DNA of 64,000 nt from PALSA-612 sp963846915 (GTDB lineage Bacteria; Actinomycetota; Thermoleophilia; Gaiellales; Gaiellaceae). A program made the translations under genes and the position numbers. Shown piece after piece: positions 53,860-63,516 of the stretch (the first letter of the stretch is position 1; the number at the start of each line of letters is the position of its first letter). The stretch is from NCBI GenBank assembly GCA_963846915.1, contig CAWJXV010000009.1:1488001-1552000 (forward strand), in the 5' to 3' direction. Under the pieces are notes generated by a model that worked only from the letters and a program-made list of their open reading frames with translations, ran no database searches and was not told the origin of the DNA.

Positions 53860-54273
53860 ATGACGATCGTCCGTGAGGCGATGCTGACCGACCCGAAGTC
53901 GCTGCCGGCGTCGGCGACGGCGCAGGAGGCGGGCGAGCTGCTCACCCGGCCCGAGGTGCGCGCCGTACTGGTCGTCGACGGCGACCGCCTCGTCGGCGTC
54001 GTCACGTGCGACGGTCTGGTGGAGCGCGTCGTGGCGGCGGGCCGCGACCCGCGCGTGACGACACTTGGCGACGTCGCCGAGCCTGTCGCCTTCACGGCCC
54101 TTCCGGACATGCCGGTCGAGGACGCCTACCGGCTGATGGAGGTCGAGGACGTCGAGCGCCTGCCGGTGACCGAGGAGGGTCGCCTCGTCGGCGTGCTCTC
54201 GCGGAGCGCGCTGACCCGCCGTCTCGCCGAGGACGAGCCGCCTGCGGCCGACGCGGAGGCGGCGCCGGACTGA
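53860..54273 (+). CDS. CBS-domain protein
   Basis: 137 residues with two CBS motifs, the first MTIVREAMLTDPKSLPASATA then LTRPEVRAVLVVDGDRLVGV, the second DMPVEDAYRLMEVEDVERLP then VTEEGRLVGVLSRSALTRRL. The pair folds into a Bateman module that often binds adenosyl nucleotides. There is no catalytic domain, so it is likely a regulatory or sensory protein for a partner. ATG 53860, 32 bases after gdhA. The C-terminal tail is acidic. Confidence 0.8.
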   Translation: MTIVREAMLTDPKSLPASATAQEAGELLTRPEVRAVLVVDGDRLVGVVTCDGLVERVVAAGRDPRVTTLGDVAEPVAFTALPDMPVEDAYRLMEVEDVERLPVTEEGRLVGVLSRSALTRRLAEDEPPAADAEAAPD

Positions 54274-54282
54274 CGTCGGGCG

Positions 54283-54774
54283 CTACGCGACAGGCTTCAG
54301 GCTGGACGCGACCTTCAGGAACTGGGCGAGCGTGATGTGGGCCGAATCCATCTGGATGCGTGTCTTGCCGCGCTTCCAGAGCAGGATGTAGCCGTTCGCT
54401 ACGCCCTGCGCGAGCGAGCAGTGCTTCGGCACGTCGCAGTAGACGCCGAGAGTCGCCTTCACGCCGCCGATCGTCCGCGTCCCCTGAGGCCAGAACTCGG
54501 CGTGGTCCGAGCAGATCGCAGGCGAGCCCTCGAAGATCCCGAACCCCTTCGTCTTGCTCATCAGGACGCCCTTGTACGACCCGTAGGTCGCGAAGATCGA
54601 GGACCTGGACTTGCCGCCCGGGCACGGCTGGTAGCCGAAGCTCGAGACCTTGTGGCCGAGGGTCTGCATCGGCTCGTAGATCGGATAGCTGAGCCGCTTG
54701 TGTGCGGCCGCCCACGGATCGGCGGCGGCGGAAGCGAGCGTCGCCGACACGCCGAAAACGGCCAGGGCCACCAT
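54283..54774 (-). CDS. Secreted protein of unknown function
   Basis: 163-residue exported protein. The signal MVALAVFGVSATLASAAADP precedes a mature part starting WAAAHKRLSYPIYEPMQTLG. Five Cys residues (PCPGGK, AICSDH, YCDVPKHCS) suggest disulfides outside the cell, and GYQPCPGGKSRSSIFATYGS is a notable conserved-looking patch. ATG 54774 has CGGAGG about 7 bases upstream. It is followed on the same strand by ppx, which ends 51 bases before this gene starts. No domain recognised. Confidence 0.65.
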   Translation of the reverse strand: MVALAVFGVSATLASAAADPWAAAHKRLSYPIYEPMQTLGHKVSSFGYQPCPGGKSRSSIFATYGSYKGVLMSKTKGFGIFEGSPAICSDHAEFWPQGTRTIGGVKATLGVYCDVPKHCSLAQGVANGYILLWKRGKTRIQMDSAHITLAQFLKVASSLKPVA

Positions 54775-54824
54775 GATCGACCTCCGAGCCAATGCCCACT
54801 CCTCCCTCGCGTTTCTCGAGCCCG

Positions 54825-55749
54825 TCAGCAGCAGGTGTACGCCCCCGGCGGCGCGGCTCCTTCCGCCGCTGCGGGCAGTTCCGCGGCGAGGAGCGCTGCG
54901 CCGTCGAGGATGTCCTGCTCGCTCGCCTCGATCTCGGTCAGCCCGTAGCAGTCGAGCACCTCGCGGAGGATCACGGCTCCCGCGACGATGACGGGGGCTC
55001 GATCCGGCTCGAGCCCCGGCAAGCGGCGTCGCTCCTCGAGCGGCAGCGCGGCGAGCCGGTGCGAGCTGCACCGCCACGCCCGCCCTGGTCAGCCGGTGGC
55101 CGTGGACGAGCGTGGCGTCGTACTCGACGAGGCCGAGGTCGAGCGCCGCCAGCGCGGTGACGGTGCCCGCGACACCGATCGCCTGCACGACGTCCAGCTC
55201 TGGCAGCGCTTCGCGGACCTGCGCGGCGGACGCATCGAGGTCGTCCCCGAAGCGCTCGGTGAGCCGAACGCAGCCGATGTCGAGGCTGCGATGGAAGCCG
55301 ACGCCGCCGGCCGCGCCGACGATCAGTTCGGTCGAGCCGCCGCCGATGTCGACGACGAGCGTCCCGTCCGCCACCTCGCGGCCGGCGGCGACCCCGCGGA
55401 ACGTGAGCCGAGCCTCCTCGTCGCCGTCGAGCAGTCGGGTGGCGAAGCCGTAGCTCCACTCGATCTCCCCGAGGAACGCCTCGCCGTTCTCGGCGTCGCG
55501 GACGGCGCTCGTCGCGATCGCGAGCACGCGCTCGGCTCCGAGCTGCTCGGCCGCGCGGCGGTACTCGACGAGCGTGTTGCGAACGCGCGCGATCGCGACC
55601 GGCAGGAGCTTGCGCCGCCGGTCGACATCCTCGCCGAGCCGCGTGATCGCCAGCCGGCGCTCGATCGGCTCGACCCGCCCCATGTCGACGTCGGCAACGA
55701 GCAGCCGGGTCGAGTTGGTGCCGAGATCGACCGCGGCGACCCGCGTCAC
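54825..55749 (-). CDS. ppx: Ppx/GppA exopolyphosphatase/pppGpp phosphohydrolase (one frameshift)
   Basis: Removes terminal phosphate from polyphosphate or converts pppGpp to ppGpp. The ASKHA fold is clear: MTRVAAVDLGTNSTRLLVAD at the N-terminus, ATSAVRDAENGEAF near residue 80, VVDIGGGSTELIVG near residue 128, and HRSLDIGCVRLTER. The frame changes near 55060-55075; the C-terminus then reads PVIVAGAVILREVLDCYGLT and ends GAYTCC at 54825. Corrected length about 308 residues, usual for the short form. ATG 55749 overlaps the next gene's stop (ATGA). This is the only clear frameshift in the right half of the window. Confidence 0.87.
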
Positions 55750-56066
55750 TTCGTCGGCAGGAACCCGCGCACGGACTCCAAGGTGCCCCGCACCTCGCGC
55801 GCCGCTCCTGACAGCACGCGGGCCCGTGCCAGCGCCACGGACAGGCCGTCGACCTGGCGCTGCAGGTCGGCGACCCGGCCCTCGACGCTCGTCACCCGCT
55901 GCTGGACGTCCATGACGTTCTGGTTCAGCTGGCCGACCTCGTCCACGAGGTCCGTCAGCCCGCGCAGGTGCTTCCAGCTGCGGACGACCTGGTAGCCGAC
56001 CCAGACCGTGCCGGCCACGACCGCGAACAGGAAGATGCCGAGCCCGATCCAGATTCCCGTCGTCAT
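55746..56066 (-). CDS. Membrane-anchored coiled-coil protein
   Basis: 106 residues. N-terminal membrane helix GIWIGLGIFLFAVVAGTVWV followed by a coiled-coil segment LVDEVGQLNQNVMDVQQRVT and a second helix with a C-terminal TLESVRGFLPTK. Such proteins are common near ppx and tRNA genes, but I recognise no function. ATG 56066 begins MTTGIWIG; it overlaps ppx by four bases, so the two are cotranslated. Confidence 0.6.
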   Translation of the reverse strand: MTTGIWIGLGIFLFAVVAGTVWVGYQVVRSWKHLRGLTDLVDEVGQLNQNVMDVQQRVTSVEGRVADLQRQVDGLSVALARARVLSGAAREVRGTLESVRGFLPTK

Positions 56067-56116
56067 GCGCGGAATGCTACTGGCGCACCTGCACGACGCT
56101 ATACTTGGCACTGCGA

Positions 56117-56190
56117 CGCGGGGTGGAGCAGTCAGGTAGCTCGCCGGGCTCATAACCCGGAGGTCGCAGGTTCAAATCCTGCCCCCGCTA
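56117..56190 (+). tRNA. Initiator tRNA-fMet (CAU)
   Basis: Cloverleaf with anticodon loop CTCATAA, the three consecutive G-C pairs (GGG/CCC) next to the anticodon loop and an unpaired first acceptor position (C1 opposite T72), all hallmarks of initiator tRNA. T stem GCAGG/CCTGC with loop TTCAAAT. A terminator follows at 56195-56220. Confidence 0.93.
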
Positions 56191-56194
56191 CCTC

Positions 56195-56220
56195 GAAAGG
56201 CCCTGGAGACAGGGCCTTTC
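56195..56220 (+). terminator. Terminator of tRNA-fMet
   Basis: A 10-bp perfect stem, GAAAGGCCCT at 56195-56204 with AGGGCCTTTC at 56211-56220 around GGAGAC, followed by TTCG. It starts five bases after the tRNA discriminator. Confidence 0.85.
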
Positions 56221-56379
56221 TTCGTGGAGAGCCGCTGGATCGTCACGCGCGGGTCACCACTTTGTCACCGGAACAGCTCGGCGCGCGGATCAGACTGGAT
56301 GCATGGCCCGTTCGCCGAATCGTCCACATTGGGCGATCCGCCGCCGCCCTTCAGGACGTAGCGTGAGCGCGGGTTGCAG

Positions 56380-57660
56380 ATGAGCACTGACGAAAGGAAG
56401 CGCGTTCTCGTTCTCGGCGGCGGATTCGCCGGCGTCGGCGCGGCGGGCAAGCTCGGGAAGGCGAACGCCGACGTCGTGCTCGTCGACCGCCACGACTACC
56501 ACACCTTCCAGCCGCTCCTCTACCAGCTCGCGACCGGACTGATCGAGACGACCGCGGTCGGCCACTCGCTGCGTGACCTGCTGCGCCACGAGGAGAACGC
56601 GACCGTCCACCAGGACGCGGTGACGGCGATCGATCTCGACGCGCGGGAAGTCCGGTTCGAGGAGCTCGAGCCGATCACGTACGACTATCTCGTCCTCGGG
56701 CTCGGCGCCTCGGTCAACTTCTTCGGGACCGAGGGCGCCGCCGAGCACGCGTTCCCCATGTACACGCTGGCGGATGCCATGCGCCTGAAGGACCACGTCC
56801 TGCGGAAATGGGAGGCGGCGGACAAGCACCCCGAGCTCGTCGACGACGGCGCGCTCAACATCGTCGTCGTCGGCGGAGGGCCCACGGGCGTCGAGACGGC
56901 CGGCGCGCTGGCCGAGCTCTACCGGGCGAACCTGGCCAAGGACTACCGGGGTATCCCCGAGGACAAGGCCCGCATCGTGCTCGTCGAGGCCGGGCCGACG
57001 CTGTTCGCGATGTTCAAGGAGAACCTGCAGGAATACACGCAGGCGGCGCTCGAGAAACGGACGGTCGAGGTGAGGACGGGCACGGCGGTCAAGTCGGTGT
57101 CGCCGACGCGCGTCGCACTCGCGAGCGGGGACGTGCTGCCCGCGCACACGCTCGTCTGGGGTGCGGGCCTGCAGGGGAACAAGCTCGTCCGCTCACTCGG
57201 GATCGAGCTGCAGCGGGGCGACCGCATCGGCGTCGGCCCCGAGCTCACGCTCACCGACCACCCCGAGGTCTACGCCGTGGGCGACATCGCGGCGATCACC
57301 GACTCGAAGACGGAGCAGGTGCTGCCGCAGCTCGGGTCGGTCGCGCTCCAGTCCGGCGAGCACGCCGGTGAGGCGATCGCCAGGCGCATCGGGGGCAAGA
57401 CCGCGAAGCCGTTCGCATACCGTGACAAGGGCACCATGGCGGCGATCGGGCGAGGCGCCGCCGTCGTGCAGATGCTGGGAGGTCGAACGATGAAAGGGAG
57501 AAGGGCGCAGCTCGCGTGGGGAACGGTCCACCTCGCGCTCCTGCCGACGAACGAGGACCGCGCCAAGGCGATCGTCGACTGGGCAGGCGCGGGGCTCACG
57601 CACCAGCGGGTGGGCCGGATCACGCTGAGCGGAGACGAGGCAGAGGCGGTGCAGGAATGA
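56380..57660 (+). CDS. NADH dehydrogenase-like FAD oxidoreductase (NDH-2 type)
   Basis: 426-residue single-subunit NAD(P)H dehydrogenase or related pyridine-nucleotide disulfide oxidoreductase. The N-terminal FAD motif VLVLGGGFAGVGAAGKLGKA, the conserved YHTFQPLLYQLATGLIETTA, the NADH motif VVVGGGPTGVETAGALAELY near residue 165, and GDIAAITDSKTEQVLPQLGS near 295 follow family order. NDH-2 oxidises NADH and reduces quinone without pumping protons. A TTG at 56374 could add two residues, but the ATG at 56380 is better. ATG of zwf overlaps its stop. Confidence 0.87.
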   Translation: MSTDERKRVLVLGGGFAGVGAAGKLGKANADVVLVDRHDYHTFQPLLYQLATGLIETTAVGHSLRDLLRHEENATVHQDAVTAIDLDAREVRFEELEPITYDYLVLGLGASVNFFGTEGAAEHAFPMYTLADAMRLKDHVLRKWEAADKHPELVDDGALNIVVVGGGPTGVETAGALAELYRANLAKDYRGIPEDKARIVLVEAGPTLFAMFKENLQEYTQAALEKRTVEVRTGTAVKSVSPTRVALASGDVLPAHTLVWGAGLQGNKLVRSLGIELQRGDRIGVGPELTLTDHPEVYAVGDIAAITDSKTEQVLPQLGSVALQSGEHAGEAIARRIGGKTAKPFAYRDKGTMAAIGRGAAVVQMLGGRTMKGRRAQLAWGTVHLALLPTNEDRAKAIVDWAGAGLTHQRVGRITLSGDEAEAVQE

Positions 57661-59030
57661 CCCCGGCGGACGTCCTCGTCATCTTCGGGATCACCGGTGA
57701 CCTCGCGAAGGTGATGACGTTCCGGTCGCTGTACCGGCTCGAGCAGCGCGGGTTGATCGACTGCCCGATCGTCGGCGTCGCAGTCGACGACTGGACGCTC
57801 GACCAGCTCGTGCAGCGCGCCCGGGACTCGATCGTGGGGACCGGCGAGCAACTCGACGAGGCCGTGTTCGGCCGGCTCGCAGCGCGGTTCTCGTACGTCG
57901 CGGGCGACTTCTCGGACGACGCGACGTACGCGCGCGTCGCCAAGGCGATCGAGGGGAAGCAGCAGCCGGTCTTCTACCTGGAGATCCCCCCGTTCCTGTT
58001 CGGGACCGTCGTCAAGGGTGCCGTCGGGGCGGGCGCACCGAAGAGCGCGCGCTTCGTCGTCGAGAAGCCGTTCGGTCACGACCTCGAATCCGCCCGTGCA
58101 CTCGCCGCCGAGCTTCACGAGTCGATCGACGAGTCGCAGCTCTACCGCATCGACCACTACCTCGGGAAGATGGGCGTCGACGAGATCCTGCAGCTGCGTT
58201 TCGCCAACTCGCTCCTCGAGCCGGTCTGGAACCGCAACCACGTCGCCGCCGTGCAGATCACGATGGCGGAGGACTTCGGCGTCGAGGATCGCGGCCATTT
58301 CTACGATCCCGTCGGCGCGCTGCGTGACGTCGTCGTCAACCACCTGATGCAGGTCGTGGCCGTGGCGGCGATGGAGCCGCCCTCCCGCGACGACGCCGAC
58401 ACGTTCAAGAACGCGAAGGTCGCCCTCTTCCACGCGATCCGCGAGGCCGATCCTGCTCACTACGTCCGCGGCCAGTACGACGGCTACCGCTCGATCGACG
58501 GTGTCGCGCCGGACTCCACCACCGAGACCTACGCCGCACTCCGGCTCGAGATCGACAACTGGCGCTGGGCCGGGGTGCCGTTCTTCATCCGTACCGGCAA
58601 GCGCCTGCCGGTGACGCAGACGGAGCTCCGGTTGATCTTCAATCGCCCGCCCCGGCTCGGCTTCGCCGAGCATCCGATGGAGCCGAACCAGGTAGTCGTC
58701 AAGCTCGACCCCAGCACCGGGTTCCAGTTCCTCGTGCAGGCCCACCGTGCCGACGCGTCGGGGTCGAGGACGGTCGAGCTCGACCTGGAGTTCGCCGAGC
58801 AAGGAGGCGAGGGAGCGACGCCCTACGAGGTCCTGCTCCACGCCGCTCTCGTCGGCGACAGCGGCCACTTCACCCGCCAGGACGGCGTCGAGGAGTGCTG
58901 GCGCATCATGCAGCCCCTGCTCGACTCGCCGCCGCCGGTGCACCCGTATGCGCCCGGCAGCTGGGGGCCGGAGGAGGCGAACGCACTCGTCGCCGGCCAC
59001 GGCTGGCACGGACCCTGGATCGCACCGTGA
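57657..59030 (+). CDS. zwf: Glucose-6-phosphate 1-dehydrogenase
   Basis: 457-residue enzyme that oxidises glucose-6-phosphate to 6-phosphogluconolactone with NADP+ (or NAD+), the first step of the oxidative pentose phosphate pathway. The GxxGDLA variant FGITGDLAKVMTFRSLYRLE is at the N-terminus, VEKPFGHDLESARALA near residue 135, and the substrate signature YRIDHYLGKMGVDEI near residue 163. ATG 57657 overlaps the NDH-like stop. The next gene starts in its stop codon. Intact; part of a glucose-handling operon. Confidence 0.95.
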   Translation: MTPADVLVIFGITGDLAKVMTFRSLYRLEQRGLIDCPIVGVAVDDWTLDQLVQRARDSIVGTGEQLDEAVFGRLAARFSYVAGDFSDDATYARVAKAIEGKQQPVFYLEIPPFLFGTVVKGAVGAGAPKSARFVVEKPFGHDLESARALAAELHESIDESQLYRIDHYLGKMGVDEILQLRFANSLLEPVWNRNHVAAVQITMAEDFGVEDRGHFYDPVGALRDVVVNHLMQVVAVAAMEPPSRDDADTFKNAKVALFHAIREADPAHYVRGQYDGYRSIDGVAPDSTTETYAALRLEIDNWRWAGVPFFIRTGKRLPVTQTELRLIFNRPPRLGFAEHPMEPNQVVVKLDPSTGFQFLVQAHRADASGSRTVELDLEFAEQGGEGATPYEVLLHAALVGDSGHFTRQDGVEECWRIMQPLLDSPPPVHPYAPGSWGPEEANALVAGHGWHGPWIAP

Positions 59031-60940
59031 GCACGGACGCACAGGCGGTCCAGCCCGCCCATCCGAATGCGGCGGCACCCTCGCCGTTTCCGCCGATCGC
59101 CGATTACGCGTTTCTGTCCAACTGCCACACGGGCGCGCTCGTCGCGCCCGACGGGGCGATCGACTGGCTGTGCGTGCCCGCCTTCGACAGCCCGAGCGTC
59201 TTCGGCAGCCTGCTCGACCGCCAGGCGGGGTTCCTCCGGCTCGGGCCGTTCGGCATCAACCACCCGACGACGCGTGCGTACGAGCCGGGCACGAACGTCC
59301 TGGTGACGACGTGGAAGACACCGGGCGGATGGCTCCTCGTCCGCGACGCGCTGACCATCGGGCCGCGCGATCACGAGGACGAGATCACCCCGCACACGCG
59401 ACCGCCGGCGGACGACGACGCCGACCACATGCTCGTCCGCCAGGTCGAATGCATCTACGGGGAGGTCGAGGTCGAGCTCGTCTGCGAGCCCGCCTTCGAC
59501 TACGGCCGGACCCCCGCGGAGTGGACGCTGGTCGGCAGCGACCGCCATGCGGCCGACGCCACCGGTGCGGGCCAGACGATCCGCCTCCGGTCGGATCTCG
59601 CGCTCGGCATCGAGGGCAACCGCGTCCGCGGCCGCCACGTGCTCAAAGCGGGAGAACAGGCGTACTGCGCGCTCTCGTGGGCCGAGGAGCTCGCCGCACC
59701 CGAGACGCTCGAGGACGCGGACGCCAGGATCGCCGCCACCATCCGCTTCTGGCGCGCCTGGCTCGGGCGGGCGCGGATCCCGGACCATCGCTTCCGCGAC
59801 CCGGTCCAGCGGTCCGCCCTGGTGATCAAAGGTCTGACCTACATGCCCACCGGCGCCACCGTCGCCGCGCTCACGACGTCGCTTCCGGAGACGCCGGGCG
59901 GCGAGCGGAACTGGGATTACCGCTACACGTGGATGCGCGATACGACCTTCACGCTGCAGGCACTGCACTGGCTCAACCTCGACTGGGAAGCCGACGAGTT
60001 CATGCAGTTCATCGCCGACGTCGAAGCGACCGAGGACGGGTCGCTCCAGATCATGTACGGCATCGACGGCCGCCGCGACCTGACCGAGACGACCCGCGAC
60101 GACCTTTCGGGCTATGCCGGCGCGCAGCCGGTGCGGATCGGGAACGGCGCCTTCGACCAGAAGCAAAACGACGTTTTCGGCGCCGTGCTCGACTCGATCC
60201 TGCTGCACACGCGCCGCGCCCAGCGGCTGCCCCAGCGACTGTGGCCAATCGTCAAGTCGCAGGCGGAATGCGCCACGAGGGTCTGGCGCGAGCCCGACCA
60301 GGGCATCTGGGAGGCGCGGGGGAAGCCGCAGCACTATGTCTCCTCGAAGCTGATGGGGTGGGTCGCGCTCGACCGGGCCGCGCAACTCGCCGGGATCCGC
60401 GGCCACCCCGACATGGCCGAGACCTGGCGCGCGACGGCGGAGGAGATCCGGGCCGACATCCTCGAGCACGGCGTGGACAGCCGAGGTGTGCTCCGCCAGC
60501 ACTACGACACGGATGCGCTCGACGCGTCCGTCCTCCTCGCGGCCATCTTCGGCTTCCTGCCCGGCAACGACGAGCGCATGCGAGCGACCGTCCGGGCCAT
60601 CGAGGAGGAGCTGACCGAGCACGGCTTCGTCCTCCGGTACCACACAGCCGAGACCGACGACGGCCTCTCGGGCAAGGAGGGAACCTTCCTCATCTGCTCG
60701 TTCTGGCTCGTCTCCGCCCTCGCGATCGTCGGCGAGCTGCAGAAGGCCCGCGACCTGATGGAGCGCCTCCTCAAGATCGCGTCTCCGCTCGGGCTCTATG
60801 CCGAGGAGTTCGAAACCGAGACGGCCCGGCATCTCGGCAACTTCCCGCAGGCCTTCTCGCACCTCGCGCTCCTGGACGCCGCGACGCGGATCATCGTGCC
60901 CGAGATGTTGGCGGACTACCGACCGACCGCGGAGGACTAA
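59027..60940 (+). CDS. GH15 glucosidase (trehalase/glucoamylase-like)
   Basis: 637-residue glycoside hydrolase family 15 protein. The N-terminal beta domain begins IADYAFLSNCHTGALVAPDG and AIDWLCVPAFDSPSVFGSLL; the (alpha/alpha)6 barrel contains GERNWDYRYTWMRDTTFTLQ, IMYGIDGRRDLTETTRDDL, GNGAFDQKQNDVFGAVLDSI and LGNFPQAFSHLALLDAATRI, all typical of actinobacterial GH15 proteins acting on trehalose or other alpha-glucosides. No signal peptide, so cytosolic. GTG 59027 overlaps the zwf stop. Product glucose could feed the adjacent dehydrogenase and epimerase. Confidence 0.9.
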   Translation: MSTDAQAVQPAHPNAAAPSPFPPIADYAFLSNCHTGALVAPDGAIDWLCVPAFDSPSVFGSLLDRQAGFLRLGPFGINHPTTRAYEPGTNVLVTTWKTPGGWLLVRDALTIGPRDHEDEITPHTRPPADDDADHMLVRQVECIYGEVEVELVCEPAFDYGRTPAEWTLVGSDRHAADATGAGQTIRLRSDLALGIEGNRVRGRHVLKAGEQAYCALSWAEELAAPETLEDADARIAATIRFWRAWLGRARIPDHRFRDPVQRSALVIKGLTYMPTGATVAALTTSLPETPGGERNWDYRYTWMRDTTFTLQALHWLNLDWEADEFMQFIADVEATEDGSLQIMYGIDGRRDLTETTRDDLSGYAGAQPVRIGNGAFDQKQNDVFGAVLDSILLHTRRAQRLPQRLWPIVKSQAECATRVWREPDQGIWEARGKPQHYVSSKLMGWVALDRAAQLAGIRGHPDMAETWRATAEEIRADILEHGVDSRGVLRQHYDTDALDASVLLAAIFGFLPGNDERMRATVRAIEEELTEHGFVLRYHTAETDDGLSGKEGTFLICSFWLVSALAIVGELQKARDLMERLLKIASPLGLYAEEFETETARHLGNFPQAFSHLALLDAATRIIVPEMLADYRPTAED

Positions 60941-62526
60941 TGGATGCCTACGACCTGATCATCGTCGGAACCGGAGCGGGCGGCGGCACGCTCGCCCGGC
61001 ACCTCGCTCCATCCGGCAAGCGGATCCTCCTGCTCGAGCGGGGCGACTGGCTCCCGCGCGAGCCGGCGAACTGGCTCGCCCACGACGTGTTCGTCGACAA
61101 CCGCTACGTGTCGCCGGACACGTGGTACGACGAGAAGGGCAAGCCCTTCCAGCCGCAGATCCACTACTTCGTCGGCGGCGCGACGAAGCTCTACGGTGCC
61201 GCCCTCTACCGGCTGCGCGCCGAGGACTTCGGCGAACTGCAGCACCACGACGGCATCTCGCCCGCGTGGCCGATCTCCTACGACGAGCTCGAGCCGTACT
61301 ACACGCTCGCCGAGCAGCACTACGAGGTGCACGGGGCCCGGGGCGAGGATCCGACCGAGCCGCCCGCGAGCGCGCCGTACCCGTTCCCGGCGGTGTCGCA
61401 CGAGCCCCGCATCCAGCAGCTCTCGGATGACCTCGAGAAGGCCGGCTACCACCCGTTCCACGCGCCCTGTGGCATCCGCCTGCTCGAGCGGGACCTGCCG
61501 TCGACCGTGTGCGTCCGCTGCCAGAACTGCGACGGCTTCCCCTGCGTCGTGCACGGGAAGTCGGACGCGGAGGTCTTCGGCGTGCGGCCTGCGCTCGAGC
61601 ACGACAACGTCACGCTGCTGACCAACGCGCACGTGCTCAGGCTCGAGACGGACGCCGCCGGATCGTCCGTGACCGGGGTCGTGGTCGACCGCGGCGGCGA
61701 GGACGAGCGCTACACGGCGGACATCGTCGTGCTCGCCTGCGGCGCCGCGAACACGGCGAAGCTCCTGCTCGGCTCGGCGACCGACAAGCATCCGAACGGG
61801 CTCGCGAACGGGTCCGACCAGGTCGGCCGCAACTACATGTTCCACAACAGCCAGGCGGTGCTCGCGATCTCGCGCGAGGAGAACCCGACGATCTTCCAGA
61901 AGACGCTCGGCCTGAACGACTTCTATCTGGCAAACGCCGAGTTCGACTACCCGCTCGGGAACATCCAGATGGTCGGGAAGTCCCAGGCCGAGATGTATCG
62001 CGGCGAGAAGCCCGGGGAGTCGAAGCTGGCCCCCGAGTGGACGCTCGAGCGCGTCGCCAAGCACGCGATCGACTTCTGGCTCTCGACCGAGGACCTGCCA
62101 CGCCAGGACAATCGCGTCACCGTGGACCGCGACGGCAAGCTGACCCTCGCGTACGCGCCGACGAACGAGGTGCCGAAGGAGAAGCTGCTCGGGAAGCTCG
62201 AGTCGCTGCTCGGCAAGCTCGACCTGAACGAGGGTCACCTGTTCAAGCGGTTTGCCTACATGAAGAACGAGATCCCGGTCGCAGGTGTCGCGCACCAGGC
62301 CGGCACCTGCCGCTTCGGCACCGATCCGGCGACGTCGGTGCTCGACGTCGACTGCCGCGCGCACGAGTTCGACAACCTCTACGTCGTCGACACGAGCGTC
62401 TTTCCGAGCATCGGCGCAGTCAATCCCGCACTCACCGCGATGGCGAACTCCCTCCGGGTCGGCGACCACCTGCTCGAGCGGCTCGGGGTGGAGACACCCG
62501 CAGTCGGGGGCCAGCCAACGTCGTGA
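60940..62526 (+). CDS. GMC-family FAD oxidoreductase
   Basis: 528-residue flavoenzyme of the glucose-methanol-choline oxidoreductase family. FAD motif LIIVGTGAGGGTLARHLAPS at the N-terminus, ILLLERGDWLPREPANWL, then HYFVGGATKLYGAALYRLRA. A cluster of cysteines CVRCQNCDGFPC lies near residue 188. The C-terminal GMC domain has AHQAGTCRFGTDPATSVLD (active-site His) and VVDTSVFPSIGAVNPALTAM. Substrate may be a sugar or alcohol. ATG 60940 overlaps the GH15 stop (TAATG). Sugar context suggests glucose or a related sugar, but this is not proven. Confidence 0.87.
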   Translation: MDAYDLIIVGTGAGGGTLARHLAPSGKRILLLERGDWLPREPANWLAHDVFVDNRYVSPDTWYDEKGKPFQPQIHYFVGGATKLYGAALYRLRAEDFGELQHHDGISPAWPISYDELEPYYTLAEQHYEVHGARGEDPTEPPASAPYPFPAVSHEPRIQQLSDDLEKAGYHPFHAPCGIRLLERDLPSTVCVRCQNCDGFPCVVHGKSDAEVFGVRPALEHDNVTLLTNAHVLRLETDAAGSSVTGVVVDRGGEDERYTADIVVLACGAANTAKLLLGSATDKHPNGLANGSDQVGRNYMFHNSQAVLAISREENPTIFQKTLGLNDFYLANAEFDYPLGNIQMVGKSQAEMYRGEKPGESKLAPEWTLERVAKHAIDFWLSTEDLPRQDNRVTVDRDGKLTLAYAPTNEVPKEKLLGKLESLLGKLDLNEGHLFKRFAYMKNEIPVAGVAHQAGTCRFGTDPATSVLDVDCRAHEFDNLYVVDTSVFPSIGAVNPALTAMANSLRVGDHLLERLGVETPAVGGQPTS

Positions 62527-62532
62527 CTCGAC

Positions 62533-63465
62533 GTGACCGCCGGAATCGCTCCCTCCGGTGAGCAGACCGAGCTCGTCTTCGGCGACCAGCGCGTCGTCGT
62601 GGTCGAGGTCGGCGGCGGGCTTCGCACGTACTCGGTCGACGGCCTCGAGCTGCTCGACGGCTACGGACCCGAGGAGATGCGCCTCTCCGGCCGGGGGCAG
62701 ATCATGGCGCCGTGGCCGAACCGGCTCGAGGACGGGAGCTTCGAGTTCGACGGCCGCCGCCACCAGTTGCCGCTCGACGAGCTTTCCACGCACACCGCGA
62801 TCCACGGGCTCGTCCGCTGGGCGACCTGGACCGTCGTCGAGCGGGAGTCCCACAGCGCCGTGCTCGAGCACCTGCTCCACCCGCGGCCGGGCTATCCGTT
62901 CTTGCTCGTGCTCCGCGTCGAATATGCGCTCGCGCAGGACGGGCTGACGGTGCGCACAACCGCGACGAACGTCGGCGACGAGCCCTGCCCCTACGGCGCG
63001 GGAGCTCACCCGTACCTGCGGCTCGGGACGGATCGTGTCGACCCGCTCGTGCTCGGCCTGCCGGCCGCGACGGTGCTCCGGTCTGACGAGCGCGGACTGC
63101 CGGCTGGAACGGAGCCCGTCGAGGGCACCGACCTCGACTTCCGCCAGCCGAGGACGATCGGCGGTACGAGACTCGACAACGCCTTCACCGATCTTCAGGA
63201 CGGCGACGACGGCCTCGTGCGGGTCGAGCTGAACGACCGGGACGGTGGCGCGGGGGTGACCATCTGGGCGGACGAGAGCTACCCGTGGCTGATGGTCTTC
63301 ACCGGAGACCCGCTCCCGGACGTGAACCGCCGCAGCCTCGCCGTGGAGCCGATGACCTGTCCACCGAATGCCCTCCGCACCGGCGACGCGCTGATCCGGC
63401 TCGAGCCCGGCCAGTCGCACGCAGGTACGTGGGGGATCACGCCGCACTTCGCCCGGGTGGGATGA
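62533..63465 (+). CDS. Aldose 1-epimerase family protein
   Basis: 310-residue enzyme that interconverts alpha and beta anomers of sugars such as glucose or galactose. Residues in family positions are visible: PWPNRLEDGSFEF, HTAIHGLVRWATW, GAGAHPYLRLG (catalytic His) and AVEPMTCPPNALRTG (catalytic Glu). GTG 62533 begins VTAGIAPSGEQTEL and lies 6 bases after the GMC stop. The gene is intact. It fits a pathway in which glucosidases release one anomer and the next enzyme uses another. Confidence 0.9.
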   Translation: MTAGIAPSGEQTELVFGDQRVVVVEVGGGLRTYSVDGLELLDGYGPEEMRLSGRGQIMAPWPNRLEDGSFEFDGRRHQLPLDELSTHTAIHGLVRWATWTVVERESHSAVLEHLLHPRPGYPFLLVLRVEYALAQDGLTVRTTATNVGDEPCPYGAGAHPYLRLGTDRVDPLVLGLPAATVLRSDERGLPAGTEPVEGTDLDFRQPRTIGGTRLDNAFTDLQDGDDGLVRVELNDRDGGAGVTIWADESYPWLMVFTGDPLPDVNRRSLAVEPMTCPPNALRTGDALIRLEPGQSHAGTWGITPHFARVG

Positions 63466-63516
63466 GGCACGGCGTGGTGGCGACAATAGCCTGCAGATTC
63501 CGACCGGGAGGGGCGG